A stretch of 64,000 nt of DNA from Saprospiraceae bacterium (GTDB lineage: Bacteria; Bacteroidota; Bacteroidia; Chitinophagales; Saprospiraceae). Positions 1 through 7,823 of this stretch are shown piece after piece (positions within the stretch are counted from its first letter, which is position 1; every line of letters starts with the position of its first letter). The stretch lies in contig JABSSL010000088.1 in the NCBI GenBank assembly GCA_013214355.1, positions 1-64,000 on the forward strand, given 5' to 3'. Below the pieces are notes generated by a model. The model was not told the origin of the DNA. It worked only from the letters and a program-made list of their open reading frames with translations, and did no database searches. The translations under genes and the position numbers were made by a program.

Positions 1-286
1 TATGCTTCAATAAGCGGTTTGGCGCTTACAAAGTTCCCCCCACCATAGAATTCGTTAAGTTTTGTTAATAAACACCAGCCGCTTATACTTATGTCAACCA
101 TTTTCTGGTTTAAATGTATATCCAGTAGGAAATTTATGCTGACATTAGTCCGGATTCTTGGTAACTACATAAGGTACGGGGGCTATACTCTCCAAATAGG
201 GCGGTAGAATACTGTTCTGCTCTCCTTGGTTTTAGATGGGTGAGCTTCTATTTCTAGTAACCAAATGTTCAACAAATCGTCAGATT

Positions 287-826
287 ATGCGAAATCAGCC
301 ATTCTTATTTGTTTTCCTTTTTCTATGTTTTACTGCACAAGCAGCCTTTGGCCAAAGTTTTATCAAAGACAAGTCTTCCGTCACCTTCCGCATTAAAAAT
401 GGCGGCTTCTGGGTCAATGGCTCCTTTTCGGACTTCAATATGCAGGCCCAGTTCAATCCAGCCGCACTCGGCAGCAGCCAACTTAGTGGTAGCTTAACGG
501 TAAATTCCATTAGTACGAACAACAAGAAGCGAGATAAGCATCTCTTAAGCGAGGATTACTTTGAGGTGGAAAAATTCCCTTCTATCACCCTTACTTCCTC
601 CAAGCTTTCGAAAGAAGGTGATGGGTATAAATGGGAAGGAAACCTAAAGATCAAGGAAACCGAAAAAACGGTCAGTATCCCTTTTGAAGTGGAAGACAAG
701 GGGGACCATCATTTACTTAAAGGAGAATTCTCGATCAATCGGATAGATTACGGAGTAGGCAAAAAGAGCTGGTTAATGAATCAGAAAGTGTTTATTACGT
801 TGCAATGTGCCGTACCGAAGACCTAG
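287..826 (+). CDS. YceI-family secreted protein
   Basis: A 179-residue protein of the YceI lipocalin-like family. These are exported beta-barrel proteins that bind long amphipathic molecules such as isoprenoids; the ligand here is unknown. The ATG at 287 gives a clean signal peptide (MRNQPFLFVFLFLCF, cleaved near AAFGQ), whereas an upstream in-frame ATG at 236 would place a polar tail before it, so 287 is preferred. The body has the family pattern: a strand with VTFRIKNGGFWVNGSF, the central KRDKHLLSEDYFEVEKFPSI block, and a C-terminal NRIDYGVG segment. It stands alone, with about 250 bases before the next gene. Family call is firm; ligand and role are not known. Confidence 0.88.
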   Translation: MRNQPFLFVFLFLCFTAQAAFGQSFIKDKSSVTFRIKNGGFWVNGSFSDFNMQAQFNPAALGSSQLSGSLTVNSISTNNKKRDKHLLSEDYFEVEKFPSITLTSSKLSKEGDGYKWEGNLKIKETEKTVSIPFEVEDKGDHHLLKGEFSINRIDYGVGKKSWLMNQKVFITLQCAVPKT

Positions 827-857
827 TCGTTCCTGTTTAAACACTCCTCAATGGGCT

Positions 858-962
858 CCGAGCAGCAAATTTTCTCCTGCGCAGCAATACAAAATCTAGG
901 TTTAGCTCTTAGGTATAAGGACATTTTTCGCTTGACTCAGAACAAAATTTGCTCGCCCTCGG
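858..962. repeat. Inverted repeat in the gap before the PKS cluster
   Basis: AGCAAATTTT at 864-873 and AAAATTTGCT at 944-953 are perfect 10-base inverted arms. CCGAG at 858-862 can also pair with CTCGG at 958-962, giving a bulged stem closing a loop of about 70 bases. It sits between the YceI gene and the FAD oxidoreductase gene, so it could be a terminator-like structure or leader element. There is no T-tract. Confidence 0.4.
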
Positions 963-1078
963 ACAATCCTGAAAGTTTAAAGCAGAACTGAGATGAATTC
1001 TGTCAGCAGAATCGCTAATTCGGTGAGGAATTGCTGGATAATTCCGATCTTTGTGTCGGACTTGATTGTCAGTGAAAA

Positions 1079-2272
1079 ATGATAACAAACAGAAGTAATA
1101 CTGGCCTAGATGCAGAAGTAATGTTGGTAGGGGGTGGTCTGGCAGGACTCATTGGGAGTATTCAGCTAGCACAAGCTGGACTGGAGGTCATATTATTTGA
1201 GAAAACGGTTTTCCCTAAACACAAAGTTTGTGGCGAATACATCAGCAATGAAGTACGTCCCATTCTGCAAAAAATTGGGCTTTTCCCTAATCGCATTTCG
1301 CCGGTTAAGATAAATGAGTTATTACTAAGTGCCCCTAGCGGAAATAGTCTAAGAGCTCCCTTGCCTTTGGGTGGTTTTGGAATCAGCCGCTATGCGATCG
1401 ATTTAGCGCTCTATGAATTAGCTATAGAATCAGGTGTGAAGGTCTATACGCAGACTTCCATCAATGCCGTACATTACCACGCTACTAAAGATCAGTTTAC
1501 CTTAAGCACTAGAAAAGGGCAGGTATTTCATGGTCGAGTAGTTTTGGGCAGTTTTGGTAAACGATCAATGCTGGATCGTACCTTGGATCGTGGCTGGTTT
1601 AAATATGAAGCGCCCTACATTGGCATTAAATATCATCTTAAACTGGACTTCCCCAGTCAATTGGTGAGTTTACACAATTTCTGGGGTGGGTATGCAGGTC
1701 TGTCTCAAGTGGAAGATGGTAGCGTGAACTTCTGCTATTTGATTGCTAAATCTGTCTTTCAGAGATATAATGATATCAAGTCTGTCGAACGAGAAGTATT
1801 ATCCAAGAACCCTTTCCTGAAGTCCGCCATTGAACAAGGTGAGCCCTTGGAAAACTTCCCCTTGTCTATTTCGAATATATCTTTCCGCCCCAAAAGCCTC
1901 ATTCAGGATCATATCTTGATGGCAGGGGATGCTGCGGGTCTGATCAGCCCCTTGGCTGGTAATGGCATGGCCATGGCCATTCACGCGGCTGACATTGCAG
2001 CAAAGCATATTCAATTGTATATGCAACAGAAGATCAGTCGAAGCGAAATGGAACAGAACTACTGGCAAGAGTGGAATACCACCTTTAGATGGCGATTATG
2101 GGTAGGCCGACAATTGCAAAAACTTTTCGGTCAAACCATTGTTTCCGAATTCAGTATGCGAGCCCTGCAAAAGGCTCCTTCTCTGGTACCACTAATTATT
2201 AGACAGACTCATGGTAAATATGATAAAACACTCCTTTCGCCAGCGAGCTTCGGAAATGGAAGACATGGATGA
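1079..2272 (+). CDS. FAD-dependent oxidoreductase (geranylgeranyl reductase/UbiH-like)
   Basis: A 397-residue flavoprotein. The N-terminal FAD dinucleotide motif VGGGLAG lies at residues 17-23, followed by CGEYISNE at 51-58 and the second FAD motif GDAAGLISPLAGNG from residue 283. This arrangement is typical of the geranylgeranyl-reductase/UbiH-like group. It opens a run of eight plus-strand genes that includes a methyltransferase and a type III polyketide synthase. By analogy with the Streptomyces srs operon (type III PKS, methyltransferase, flavoprotein hydroxylase) it may hydroxylate or otherwise oxidise the polyketide-derived ring; reduction of an acyl chain is the alternative. Its last 62 bases overlap the next reading frame if that gene starts at 2211. 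Confidence 0.85.
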   Translation: MITNRSNTGLDAEVMLVGGGLAGLIGSIQLAQAGLEVILFEKTVFPKHKVCGEYISNEVRPILQKIGLFPNRISPVKINELLLSAPSGNSLRAPLPLGGFGISRYAIDLALYELAIESGVKVYTQTSINAVHYHATKDQFTLSTRKGQVFHGRVVLGSFGKRSMLDRTLDRGWFKYEAPYIGIKYHLKLDFPSQLVSLHNFWGGYAGLSQVEDGSVNFCYLIAKSVFQRYNDIKSVEREVLSKNPFLKSAIEQGEPLENFPLSISNISFRPKSLIQDHILMAGDAAGLISPLAGNGMAMAIHAADIAAKHIQLYMQQKISRSEMEQNYWQEWNTTFRWRLWVGRQLQKLFGQTIVSEFSMRALQKAPSLVPLIIRQTHGKYDKTLLSPASFGNGRHG

Positions 2273-2936
2273 TTTCTCCATTCAAGGAGAAGAATTAGAA
2301 GGGGCATTACGATATTTAGCCTTCGTTAATCGTTTCTTAGGTGGTCACCAAATAATCCTACAAAGTCTACAACGAGCCTTTCAAAAATTATCTTGGACGG
2401 GGGTAAGCCCTGGCATGCATCTGGTAGATGTAGGTTGTGGAGGAGGAGATACCCTCTTGAAAGTGGCGAAGTGGTCTGAAAAACAGAACTTAGATCTGAA
2501 ATTAAGCGGAATTGACGCCAACCCTCATATTTTAGCATTTGCGAAGGAAAACACTCAGATGCATCCAGAAATAAACTATATTGAGGCGGACTTTCTTACT
2601 AAAGATTTTGACTGGGCACCCTTTCAAGTTGTACTTTGCAGTCTTATTCTTCACCACTTTGAAGAGGAGAAGATCGTTGCGCTTTTGCGCCAAATTCCAA
2701 AGGGCACCTTAGTCATCATCAACGATCTGCAAAGACATTGGTTAGCCTATTTCCTTTTTCAGATCTTGTGTTTTTTCAGTCTAGCTCCCCCAATGGCTAG
2801 AAAAGATGGGGCCATCTCTATTCGGAAAGGCTTTCAGCGAAAAGAATTAGAAACCCTGTTGAAGCGCTGCAACGTGAGCCGTTATGAACTCTCCTGGCGT
2901 TGGGCGTTCCGCTATCAACTAATCTTGCTAACGTAA
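2211..2936 (+). CDS. SAM-dependent methyltransferase of the type III PKS cluster
   Basis: A 241-residue class I methyltransferase. The glycine-rich SAM motif VDVGCGGGD is at residues 72-80, and the conserved opening of this subfamily (MDDF ... GALRYLAFVNRFLGG) is at residues 19-45. The start is uncertain: ATGs at 2211, 2220, 2256 and 2265 are all in frame. The first two overlap the upstream flavoprotein gene by about 55-60 bases; I keep 2211 because related proteins have a basic segment before MDDF, but 2256 is possible. It lies about 100 bases before the type III PKS gene and probably methylates that enzyme's product, like SrsB. It could act on O or C; the sequence does not say which. Confidence 0.82.
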   Translation: MVNMIKHSFRQRASEMEDMDDFSIQGEELEGALRYLAFVNRFLGGHQIILQSLQRAFQKLSWTGVSPGMHLVDVGCGGGDTLLKVAKWSEKQNLDLKLSGIDANPHILAFAKENTQMHPEINYIEADFLTKDFDWAPFQVVLCSLILHHFEEEKIVALLRQIPKGTLVIINDLQRHWLAYFLFQILCFFSLAPPMARKDGAISIRKGFQRKELETLLKRCNVSRYELSWRWAFRYQLILLT

Positions 2937-3039
2937 ATCGATTCCGTCCTCCTCATGCCTGTAAGGGTCAATGAGCTTATGCATCGGATGTATTGATTAT
3001 CGAAACTCGCTGAGTAATGGTTTCGGTTAAAAAGAATTA

Positions 3040-4110
3040 ATGTCAAGGATGAAAGACGAACCTAAGATCTTATCGACCGCCATCGCCCTGCCTCCCTACA
3101 CGCGACCGACGGAAGAGATATTGCCCTATGTGGATTTATGGCTAGCTGATCAACCGGAGCGGTTTCGAAAAAAGGTGAATCGAATATTTCGCTATGCCAA
3201 GGTAGATCGACGATATTCCCTGATGGATATCGCTGAGGTATTTCAGATGACTTCTTTTGCAGAAAAGAACAATTTTTTTCTGGAAAAATCGATCGACCTG
3301 GCCGAACAAGCCTTGCTCAAAGCGCTAGATAAAGCCAAGTTGGTACCGCAAGATCTAGATATCATCATCACGGTTTGCTGTACCGCCTTCATGATCCCCT
3401 CCATTGATGCCTACTTGATTAATCGACTGCGAATGAAGCAGGACATCATCCGTCTACCGGTGACGGAAATGGGCTGCGCAGCAGGAATATCAGGTCTCAT
3501 TTACGCCCATAATCTTCTCAAAGCCAACCCTGGGAAAAAAGCTGCTGTGATAGCGGTAGAGTCTCCAACTAGCAACTTCCAGCTGGATGATTATTCCATG
3601 ACTAACATGGTATGTGCCGCGATCTTTGGAGATGGAGCTGCAGCTGCCATCCTGGGCTACGACGATCGTCCGGGACCAACGATCAAGGACAGTGAAATGT
3701 ACCATTTCTATGATGAGATTCGTATGATGGGCTATGATGTAAAAAACAGCGGATTTCACATGGTATTGGACCCCCAGGTTCCGCAGAAGATTGAGGCGCA
3801 TTTTCACCAGATTCTGTTCTCTTTTTTAGAAAAGAATCAACTATCCGTCGAAGATATTGATCACTTTATTTTTCATCCTGGCGGTAAAAAGATTGTTGAG
3901 ATAGTGGACGGTATGCTAGGAGATATGGGAAAAAACATTGACGAAACGAAAGCAGTCCTTGCTCAATATGGTAATATGTCCAGTGCAACCGTACTTTATG
4001 TATTGGATAGATACCTTGACAAAGAGATTCCGCTTGATGACTTGGGAATAATGCTTAGCTTTGGGCCAGGTTTTTCCGCCCAGCGGGTTTTATTGCGCTG
4101 GGAAGCTTAA
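3040..4110 (+). CDS. Type III polyketide synthase (chalcone/stilbene synthase family)
   Basis: A 356-residue thiolase-fold synthase that loads an acyl starter on cysteine and extends it with malonyl units, then cyclises. The catalytic triad is visible: Cys146 in EMGCAAG, His279 in FIFHPGG and Asn312 in YGNMSSA. The GPGFS segment near the C-terminus is also family-typical. Length is normal for bacterial members. No CoA ligase is adjacent; instead fatty-acid synthase type genes follow directly (enoyl reductase starts 9 bases downstream), so a fatty acyl chain carried by the cluster's acyl carrier protein is the likely starter. Products of comparable bacterial enzymes are alkylresorcinols and alkylpyrones; the exact product here is inference. 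Confidence 0.93.
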   Translation: MSRMKDEPKILSTAIALPPYTRPTEEILPYVDLWLADQPERFRKKVNRIFRYAKVDRRYSLMDIAEVFQMTSFAEKNNFFLEKSIDLAEQALLKALDKAKLVPQDLDIIITVCCTAFMIPSIDAYLINRLRMKQDIIRLPVTEMGCAAGISGLIYAHNLLKANPGKKAAVIAVESPTSNFQLDDYSMTNMVCAAIFGDGAAAAILGYDDRPGPTIKDSEMYHFYDEIRMMGYDVKNSGFHMVLDPQVPQKIEAHFHQILFSFLEKNQLSVEDIDHFIFHPGGKKIVEIVDGMLGDMGKNIDETKAVLAQYGNMSSATVLYVLDRYLDKEIPLDDLGIMLSFGPGFSAQRVLLRWEA

Positions 4111-4119
4111 AATCCAGCT

Positions 4120-4926
4120 ATGCACTTTAAAGGAAAGAACTTTTGGGCAGTTATTTTGGGAGGTTCAAGTGGGTTTGGTCTGGCCAGCGCAAAGCGCTTG
4201 GCAAAAGAAGGGATGAATCTATGTATTATCCATCGAGATAGAAGGCAGCGACTTCCAGAGATTAATGCCGAACTTGATGAACTTCGAAGTCAAGGGATAG
4301 AGATGATTTCCTTTAATCAGGATGCCTTGAAGGAGGAGAATCGGCAGCATATGCTGATCGAATTGCAGAAAAAGATTAATAATCAAGGTGACGGAGGGGT
4401 TCGCTTATTGTTGCATGCCATTGCCAAGGGAAATTTAAAGCGTATGGTGCCCGCACAAGAAGAAAAGGAGTTACTACTGCAAAACCAAGACTTCTCCCTA
4501 ACGATACAAGCTATGGCATTGAGTCTGTATGATTGGACCAAAGCACTCTGGGAGGGCGAGATGTTCACCCCGGATGCTCGGATTTTGGGACTTACTAGCG
4601 CAGGAAATAGCAAAGCCTGGCCCTATTATGCGGCGGTTTCAGCAGCAAAGAGTACCTTGGAAGCCCTGGTTCGTTCTATGGCGCTAGAATTTGCTCCTTA
4701 TGGTATCCGGACCAATGTAATTCAGGCGGGGATTACGGATACCCCGTCACTCAGAATGATCCCAGGACATGAAGACCTAATGGAATATGCGGAAAGACAC
4801 AACCCGTTTCGGAGATTGACTAAACCAGAAGACGTTGCACAGGTGGTGTATCTATTAACAAGAGACGAAGCCGGATGGATTAACGGCGCACTGATACCTG
4901 TAGACGGTGGAGAAAAACTAGTATGA
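4120..4926 (+). CDS. FabL/FabI-like enoyl-ACP reductase (SDR family)
   Basis: A 268-residue short-chain dehydrogenase. The nucleotide motif GGSSGFG is at residues 14-20. The active site is Tyr170-x6-Lys177 (YAAVSAAK), the spacing of enoyl-ACP reductases such as FabI and FabL rather than the Y-x3-K of ketoreductases. The C-terminal part (ITDTPSLRMIPGHEDLMEYA ... PVDGGE) closely resembles FabL as I remember it. It probably reduces the enoyl-ACP double bond at the end of each elongation cycle. It begins 9 bases after the type III PKS stop and ends one base before the dehydratase start, so the three are almost certainly co-translated. A ketoreductase role is less likely because of the Y-x6-K spacing. 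Confidence 0.8.
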   Translation: MHFKGKNFWAVILGGSSGFGLASAKRLAKEGMNLCIIHRDRRQRLPEINAELDELRSQGIEMISFNQDALKEENRQHMLIELQKKINNQGDGGVRLLLHAIAKGNLKRMVPAQEEKELLLQNQDFSLTIQAMALSLYDWTKALWEGEMFTPDARILGLTSAGNSKAWPYYAAVSAAKSTLEALVRSMALEFAPYGIRTNVIQAGITDTPSLRMIPGHEDLMEYAERHNPFRRLTKPEDVAQVVYLLTRDEAGWINGALIPVDGGEKLV

Positions 4927-4927
4927 T

Positions 4928-5377
4928 ATGACCAAAGAGAGTTTGAGTGAGTTAAGAGACACACTTCCTTACGATCCTCCTTTTTTGTTTGTAGATGAGA
5001 TCCTCAAGATCGATGATGATTACGTAAAAGGAAAATATAGATACCGGGAAGACGAATATTTTTATCAAGGGCATTTCAGGGGGCGACCAGTCACTCCTGG
5101 TGTAATCTTGACGGAGACGATGGCGCAGATTGGCTTAGTTGCTTTAGGAATCTACCTATCTAATGAAAGTGGAAGTCCTTCACCACCACCCTTTGCTTTT
5201 ACTTCCGCTGATGTAAGCTTTAGGAAAATGGTGCTGCCGGGAGAAGAAGTTACCGTAGAAGGCGAAAAGGTGTACTTCAGAATGGGGAAGATCAAGGTGC
5301 AAACAACCATGTACAATAGTGCTGGTGATAAGGTATGCTCGGGAACGCTTTCGGGTATGATATTGAAAAAGAATTAG
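4928..5377 (+). CDS. FabZ/FabA-like 3-hydroxyacyl-ACP dehydratase (hotdog fold)
   Basis: A 149-residue hotdog protein. The active-site block GHFRGRPVTPGVILTE spans residues 48-63, with His49 and Glu63 at the spacing of the FabZ catalytic pair. The N-terminal LPYDPPFLFVDEIL segment matches the conserved FabZ opening. It should dehydrate 3-hydroxyacyl-ACP within the dedicated chain-building pathway of this cluster. The start ATG follows the reductase stop by one base. Family call is strong; a dehydratase is favoured over a thioesterase by the His/Glu pair and the neighbouring ketosynthase and ACP genes. Confidence 0.87.
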   Translation: MTKESLSELRDTLPYDPPFLFVDEILKIDDDYVKGKYRYREDEYFYQGHFRGRPVTPGVILTETMAQIGLVALGIYLSNESGSPSPPPFAFTSADVSFRKMVLPGEEVTVEGEKVYFRMGKIKVQTTMYNSAGDKVCSGTLSGMILKKN

Positions 5378-5471
5378 GTTGTTTGTAGCGATATCTCTAG
5401 CTAACTGAATCCTATATTTTCTGTAGAGCTTTTTCGTTTAGGCAGAACAAATCCATCATAAATTTGCTGAT

Positions 5472-6749
5472 GTGAAACGAGTCGTAATCACTGGCATGGG
5501 GGTTGTAGCGCCCAATGCCATAGGTCTAGGTCCTTTCGAGCAGGCTATCCAGCAGGGTGTTTCAGGGATACGGTTCCTTCCTGATATGGAGCGTCTGAAA
5601 TTTGCCTGTCAAGTCGGGGGGGTCCCACCCATTACCAATGAACTACTCGGTCAATACTTTTCGGATCTTACTTTGAAGCAACTGCAAGCGCATGGCATTC
5701 GTTTTGGCTGTATTGCCGGTATTGACGCCTGGCAAGATGCAGGCTTAAGTTATCCCGTAGAAAAGGAAGGACAACCCGATTGGAACGCAGGCTGTATTTT
5801 CGGAGCTGGTATGTCTGGTATGTCTGTGATTCGCTCTGGTATTTACAAAGTTGATGAAGGAAAGGTGAAGCGACTAGGTAGTTCTCTGATTCAACAAACC
5901 ATGCCGAGTGGGGTCAGTGCACATTTGAGTGGAATCCTTGGATTAGGCAATCAGGTGACTACCAATGCTTCTGCATGCAGTACGGGCACTGAAGCTATTG
6001 TTATGGGTTTGGATAGAATCCGACAAAACAAGGCTAAAATTATGCTGTGTGGTAGCTGTGATAGCTACGGTCCGTACGTTTGGGGAGGATTTGATTCTAT
6101 GCGGGTATTGTGTAGGAAATTTAATGAAACGCCGGAAGCAGCCTCCAGACCTATGAGTGAGTCTGCCGCTGGTTTTGTTCCGGGGAGTGGAGCAGGAGCT
6201 CTGGTATTGGAAGAACTAGATCATGCCCTCGAAAGAGGAGCCACTATATATGCAGAGATTATCGGTGGCTATACCAACTCAGGTGGTCATCGTCAGGGGG
6301 GTACCATGACCGCCCCCAATCCCGTTGGTATTCAGCGCTGCATCGATGGAGCGCTGGCAGATGCCAATATCTCACCTGATGAAATCGATGCCATTAGTGG
6401 CCATTTGACCTCGACTATGGGTGATGTCTTAGAGATCAAGAACTGGAGTGAGGCGCTGGGGCGTAAAGGCAGCAACTTTCCCAAGATTAATGCCTTGAAG
6501 TCCATGATTGGACATTGCTTAAGTGCTGCTGGAGCGATTGAATCCGTGGCTTCCGTTCTGCAACTGCAGAAGAACTTTTTACATCCTTCCTTAAACTGTG
6601 AGGATTTACATCCAGAAATCGCAGATATTATCGACCCAAACTGCATCCCCAGGGAGAAAATGTCAATCCCTTTAGAAATCGTTGCTAAATCCAGTTTTGG
6701 GTTTGGGGATGTCAATAGCATCCTAGTTTTCAAAAGCTATAAATCTTAA
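5472..6749 (+). CDS. Beta-ketoacyl-ACP synthase (FabF-like)
   Basis: A 425-residue condensing enzyme starting with GTG at 5472 (MKRVVITGMGVVAPN is the canonical FabF opening; an ATG two bases earlier runs straight into a stop). Catalytic residues are Cys169 in NASACST, His311 in SGHLTSTMGD and His348 in KSMIGHCLSAAG with Lys343. The histidine loop reads SGHLTST rather than the usual NAHGTGT, a divergence that hints at a specialised substrate. It elongates ACP-bound chains using malonyl-ACP, and lies 4 bases before the ACP gene. Length and motif order are normal. It is not obviously the housekeeping FabF, given the cluster context. Confidence 0.92.
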   Translation: MKRVVITGMGVVAPNAIGLGPFEQAIQQGVSGIRFLPDMERLKFACQVGGVPPITNELLGQYFSDLTLKQLQAHGIRFGCIAGIDAWQDAGLSYPVEKEGQPDWNAGCIFGAGMSGMSVIRSGIYKVDEGKVKRLGSSLIQQTMPSGVSAHLSGILGLGNQVTTNASACSTGTEAIVMGLDRIRQNKAKIMLCGSCDSYGPYVWGGFDSMRVLCRKFNETPEAASRPMSESAAGFVPGSGAGALVLEELDHALERGATIYAEIIGGYTNSGGHRQGGTMTAPNPVGIQRCIDGALADANISPDEIDAISGHLTSTMGDVLEIKNWSEALGRKGSNFPKINALKSMIGHCLSAAGAIESVASVLQLQKNFLHPSLNCEDLHPEIADIIDPNCIPREKMSIPLEIVAKSSFGFGDVNSILVFKSYKS

Positions 6750-6753
6750 TTGA

Positions 6754-7005
6754 ATGCAAGAGCAAGAAATCATAGAAAAGTTAACGGAAGTAATCAAGAC
6801 TTATGTGGAAGACAAATCCGTTCTAGAAGGGATCACTCCCGAAACGCACCTAGTCAATGATTTAAACATCAATTCCGCCCACCTCGTGGACATTATCTTG
6901 GATACCGAAGAGGCTTTTGATATCGAAATCGATGATGAGTCAGCTGAACAAATGCTCACGGTAAAGGCAGCCGTGGATATTGTATCTAGTAAATTATCTT
7001 CTTAA
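6754..7005 (+). CDS. Acyl carrier protein with variant phosphopantetheine motif
   Basis: An 83-residue acidic, helical protein of the acyl carrier family. The prosthetic-group serine is Ser41 in DLNINSAHLVDIIL; the common DSL triplet is replaced by NSA, and the helix II and III pattern (LDTEEAFDIEIDDE ... AAVDIV) is intact. It lies between the ketosynthase and a phosphopantetheinyl transferase gene, which probably activates it. It would carry the growing acyl chain for the ketosynthase, dehydratase and enoyl reductase and may hand it to the type III PKS. Family identity is secure from size, motif position and context. Confidence 0.9.
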   Translation: MQEQEIIEKLTEVIKTYVEDKSVLEGITPETHLVNDLNINSAHLVDIILDTEEAFDIEIDDESAEQMLTVKAAVDIVSSKLSS

Positions 7006-7053
7006 TTTTTAGTTTTCTTTAGAATAGAAGGAAAATAATATCTGAGTAAAATA

Positions 7054-7662
7054 ATGCTTGGAAATGATATTGTAGATTTGAGCGAGGTTCTAGGTTCTGG
7101 TCAAGCCAAAAGACCGGGATTTAAGGAACGAATCTGCTTAGATGCTGAACTTGAGCCGCTAAGGACTCAGTTTGGTGAGGAATACAGTACTTGGGTGCTA
7201 TGGGCTGCCAAGGAAAGTGCCTACAAGCATTATATTCAGGCAGATGGGCCAGTGATGTTTGCTCCGAAAAAATTTTGTTTTACTCCTACCGACATCCGCT
7301 CGAAGCGAATTAAAGGCTACACGATGACCCCGCTTGAATGCCTAACCACCGAAGTTCATTTATTCGATAGCTTCCTGGTGGCTGAAAGCTATACCAGTGC
7401 CGCCTCAACACCTAGCATTCACCGAAAAATCTATTCTTTAGATGGGCCAGGGCAAAAGGCAAAATCTAAGCAATTGAAACAGCTCATTTGTTCCCAATTG
7501 ACCGAAGAGTGGGAGGGTAATGACGGTGAGTTGAACATTAAAAAGGACAGCAGACAAGTTCCCTTTCTATATCAAAAGCAACAAAGACTCCCCTACTCTA
7601 TTTCCTTATCACATCACGGTGCATGGGGCTTATTGTCCTATCTAAAGCGGCAAACAAAATAG
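7054..7662 (+). CDS. 4'-phosphopantetheinyl transferase
   Basis: A 202-residue member of the phosphopantetheinyl transferase superfamily. The magnesium/CoA-binding GNDIVDL is at residues 3-9 (Asp5, Asp8) and the signature W-x2-KE-x3-K is at 50-58 (WAAKESAYK). The enzyme transfers phosphopantetheine from CoA to a carrier-protein serine, here most likely Ser41 of the ACP encoded 49 bases upstream. It is the last gene of the cluster; its stop codon is the start of a perfect hairpin. Size lies between AcpS and Sfp types, so I do not assign a symbol. Confidence 0.88.
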   Translation: MLGNDIVDLSEVLGSGQAKRPGFKERICLDAELEPLRTQFGEEYSTWVLWAAKESAYKHYIQADGPVMFAPKKFCFTPTDIRSKRIKGYTMTPLECLTTEVHLFDSFLVAESYTSAASTPSIHRKIYSLDGPGQKAKSKQLKQLICSQLTEEWEGNDGELNIKKDSRQVPFLYQKQQRLPYSISLSHHGAWGLLSYLKRQTK

Positions 7663-7687
7663 CCCATCCTTGGGATAGGATGGGCTA
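7660..7687. terminator. Hairpin at the end of the PKS cluster
   Basis: A perfect 11-base-pair stem, TAGCCCATCCT (7660-7670) with AGGATGGGCTA (7677-7687), closes a 6-base loop TGGGAT. It begins on the stop codon of the phosphopantetheinyl transferase gene and lies between convergent genes, so it probably ends the cluster transcript. No T-tract follows, as with several other hairpins in this window. Confidence 0.6.
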
Positions 7688-7823
7688 TCAGAATATCGTA
7701 AAACCTTGTTAATGCCTTTTTACATTTAACCTTTCGGGGTTACAAAGTATTGCGAAGAAAGGTTAATCTTTCGTACACACCTCTTATAAACTAATTTGCG
7801 GCCCATTTAGTTTCGTAAACATG

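Noticed and set aside
1046-1053. GATCTTTG box before the PKS cluster
   Set aside because: One mismatch and the only nearby TTG is 12 bases upstream, outside the usual spacing.
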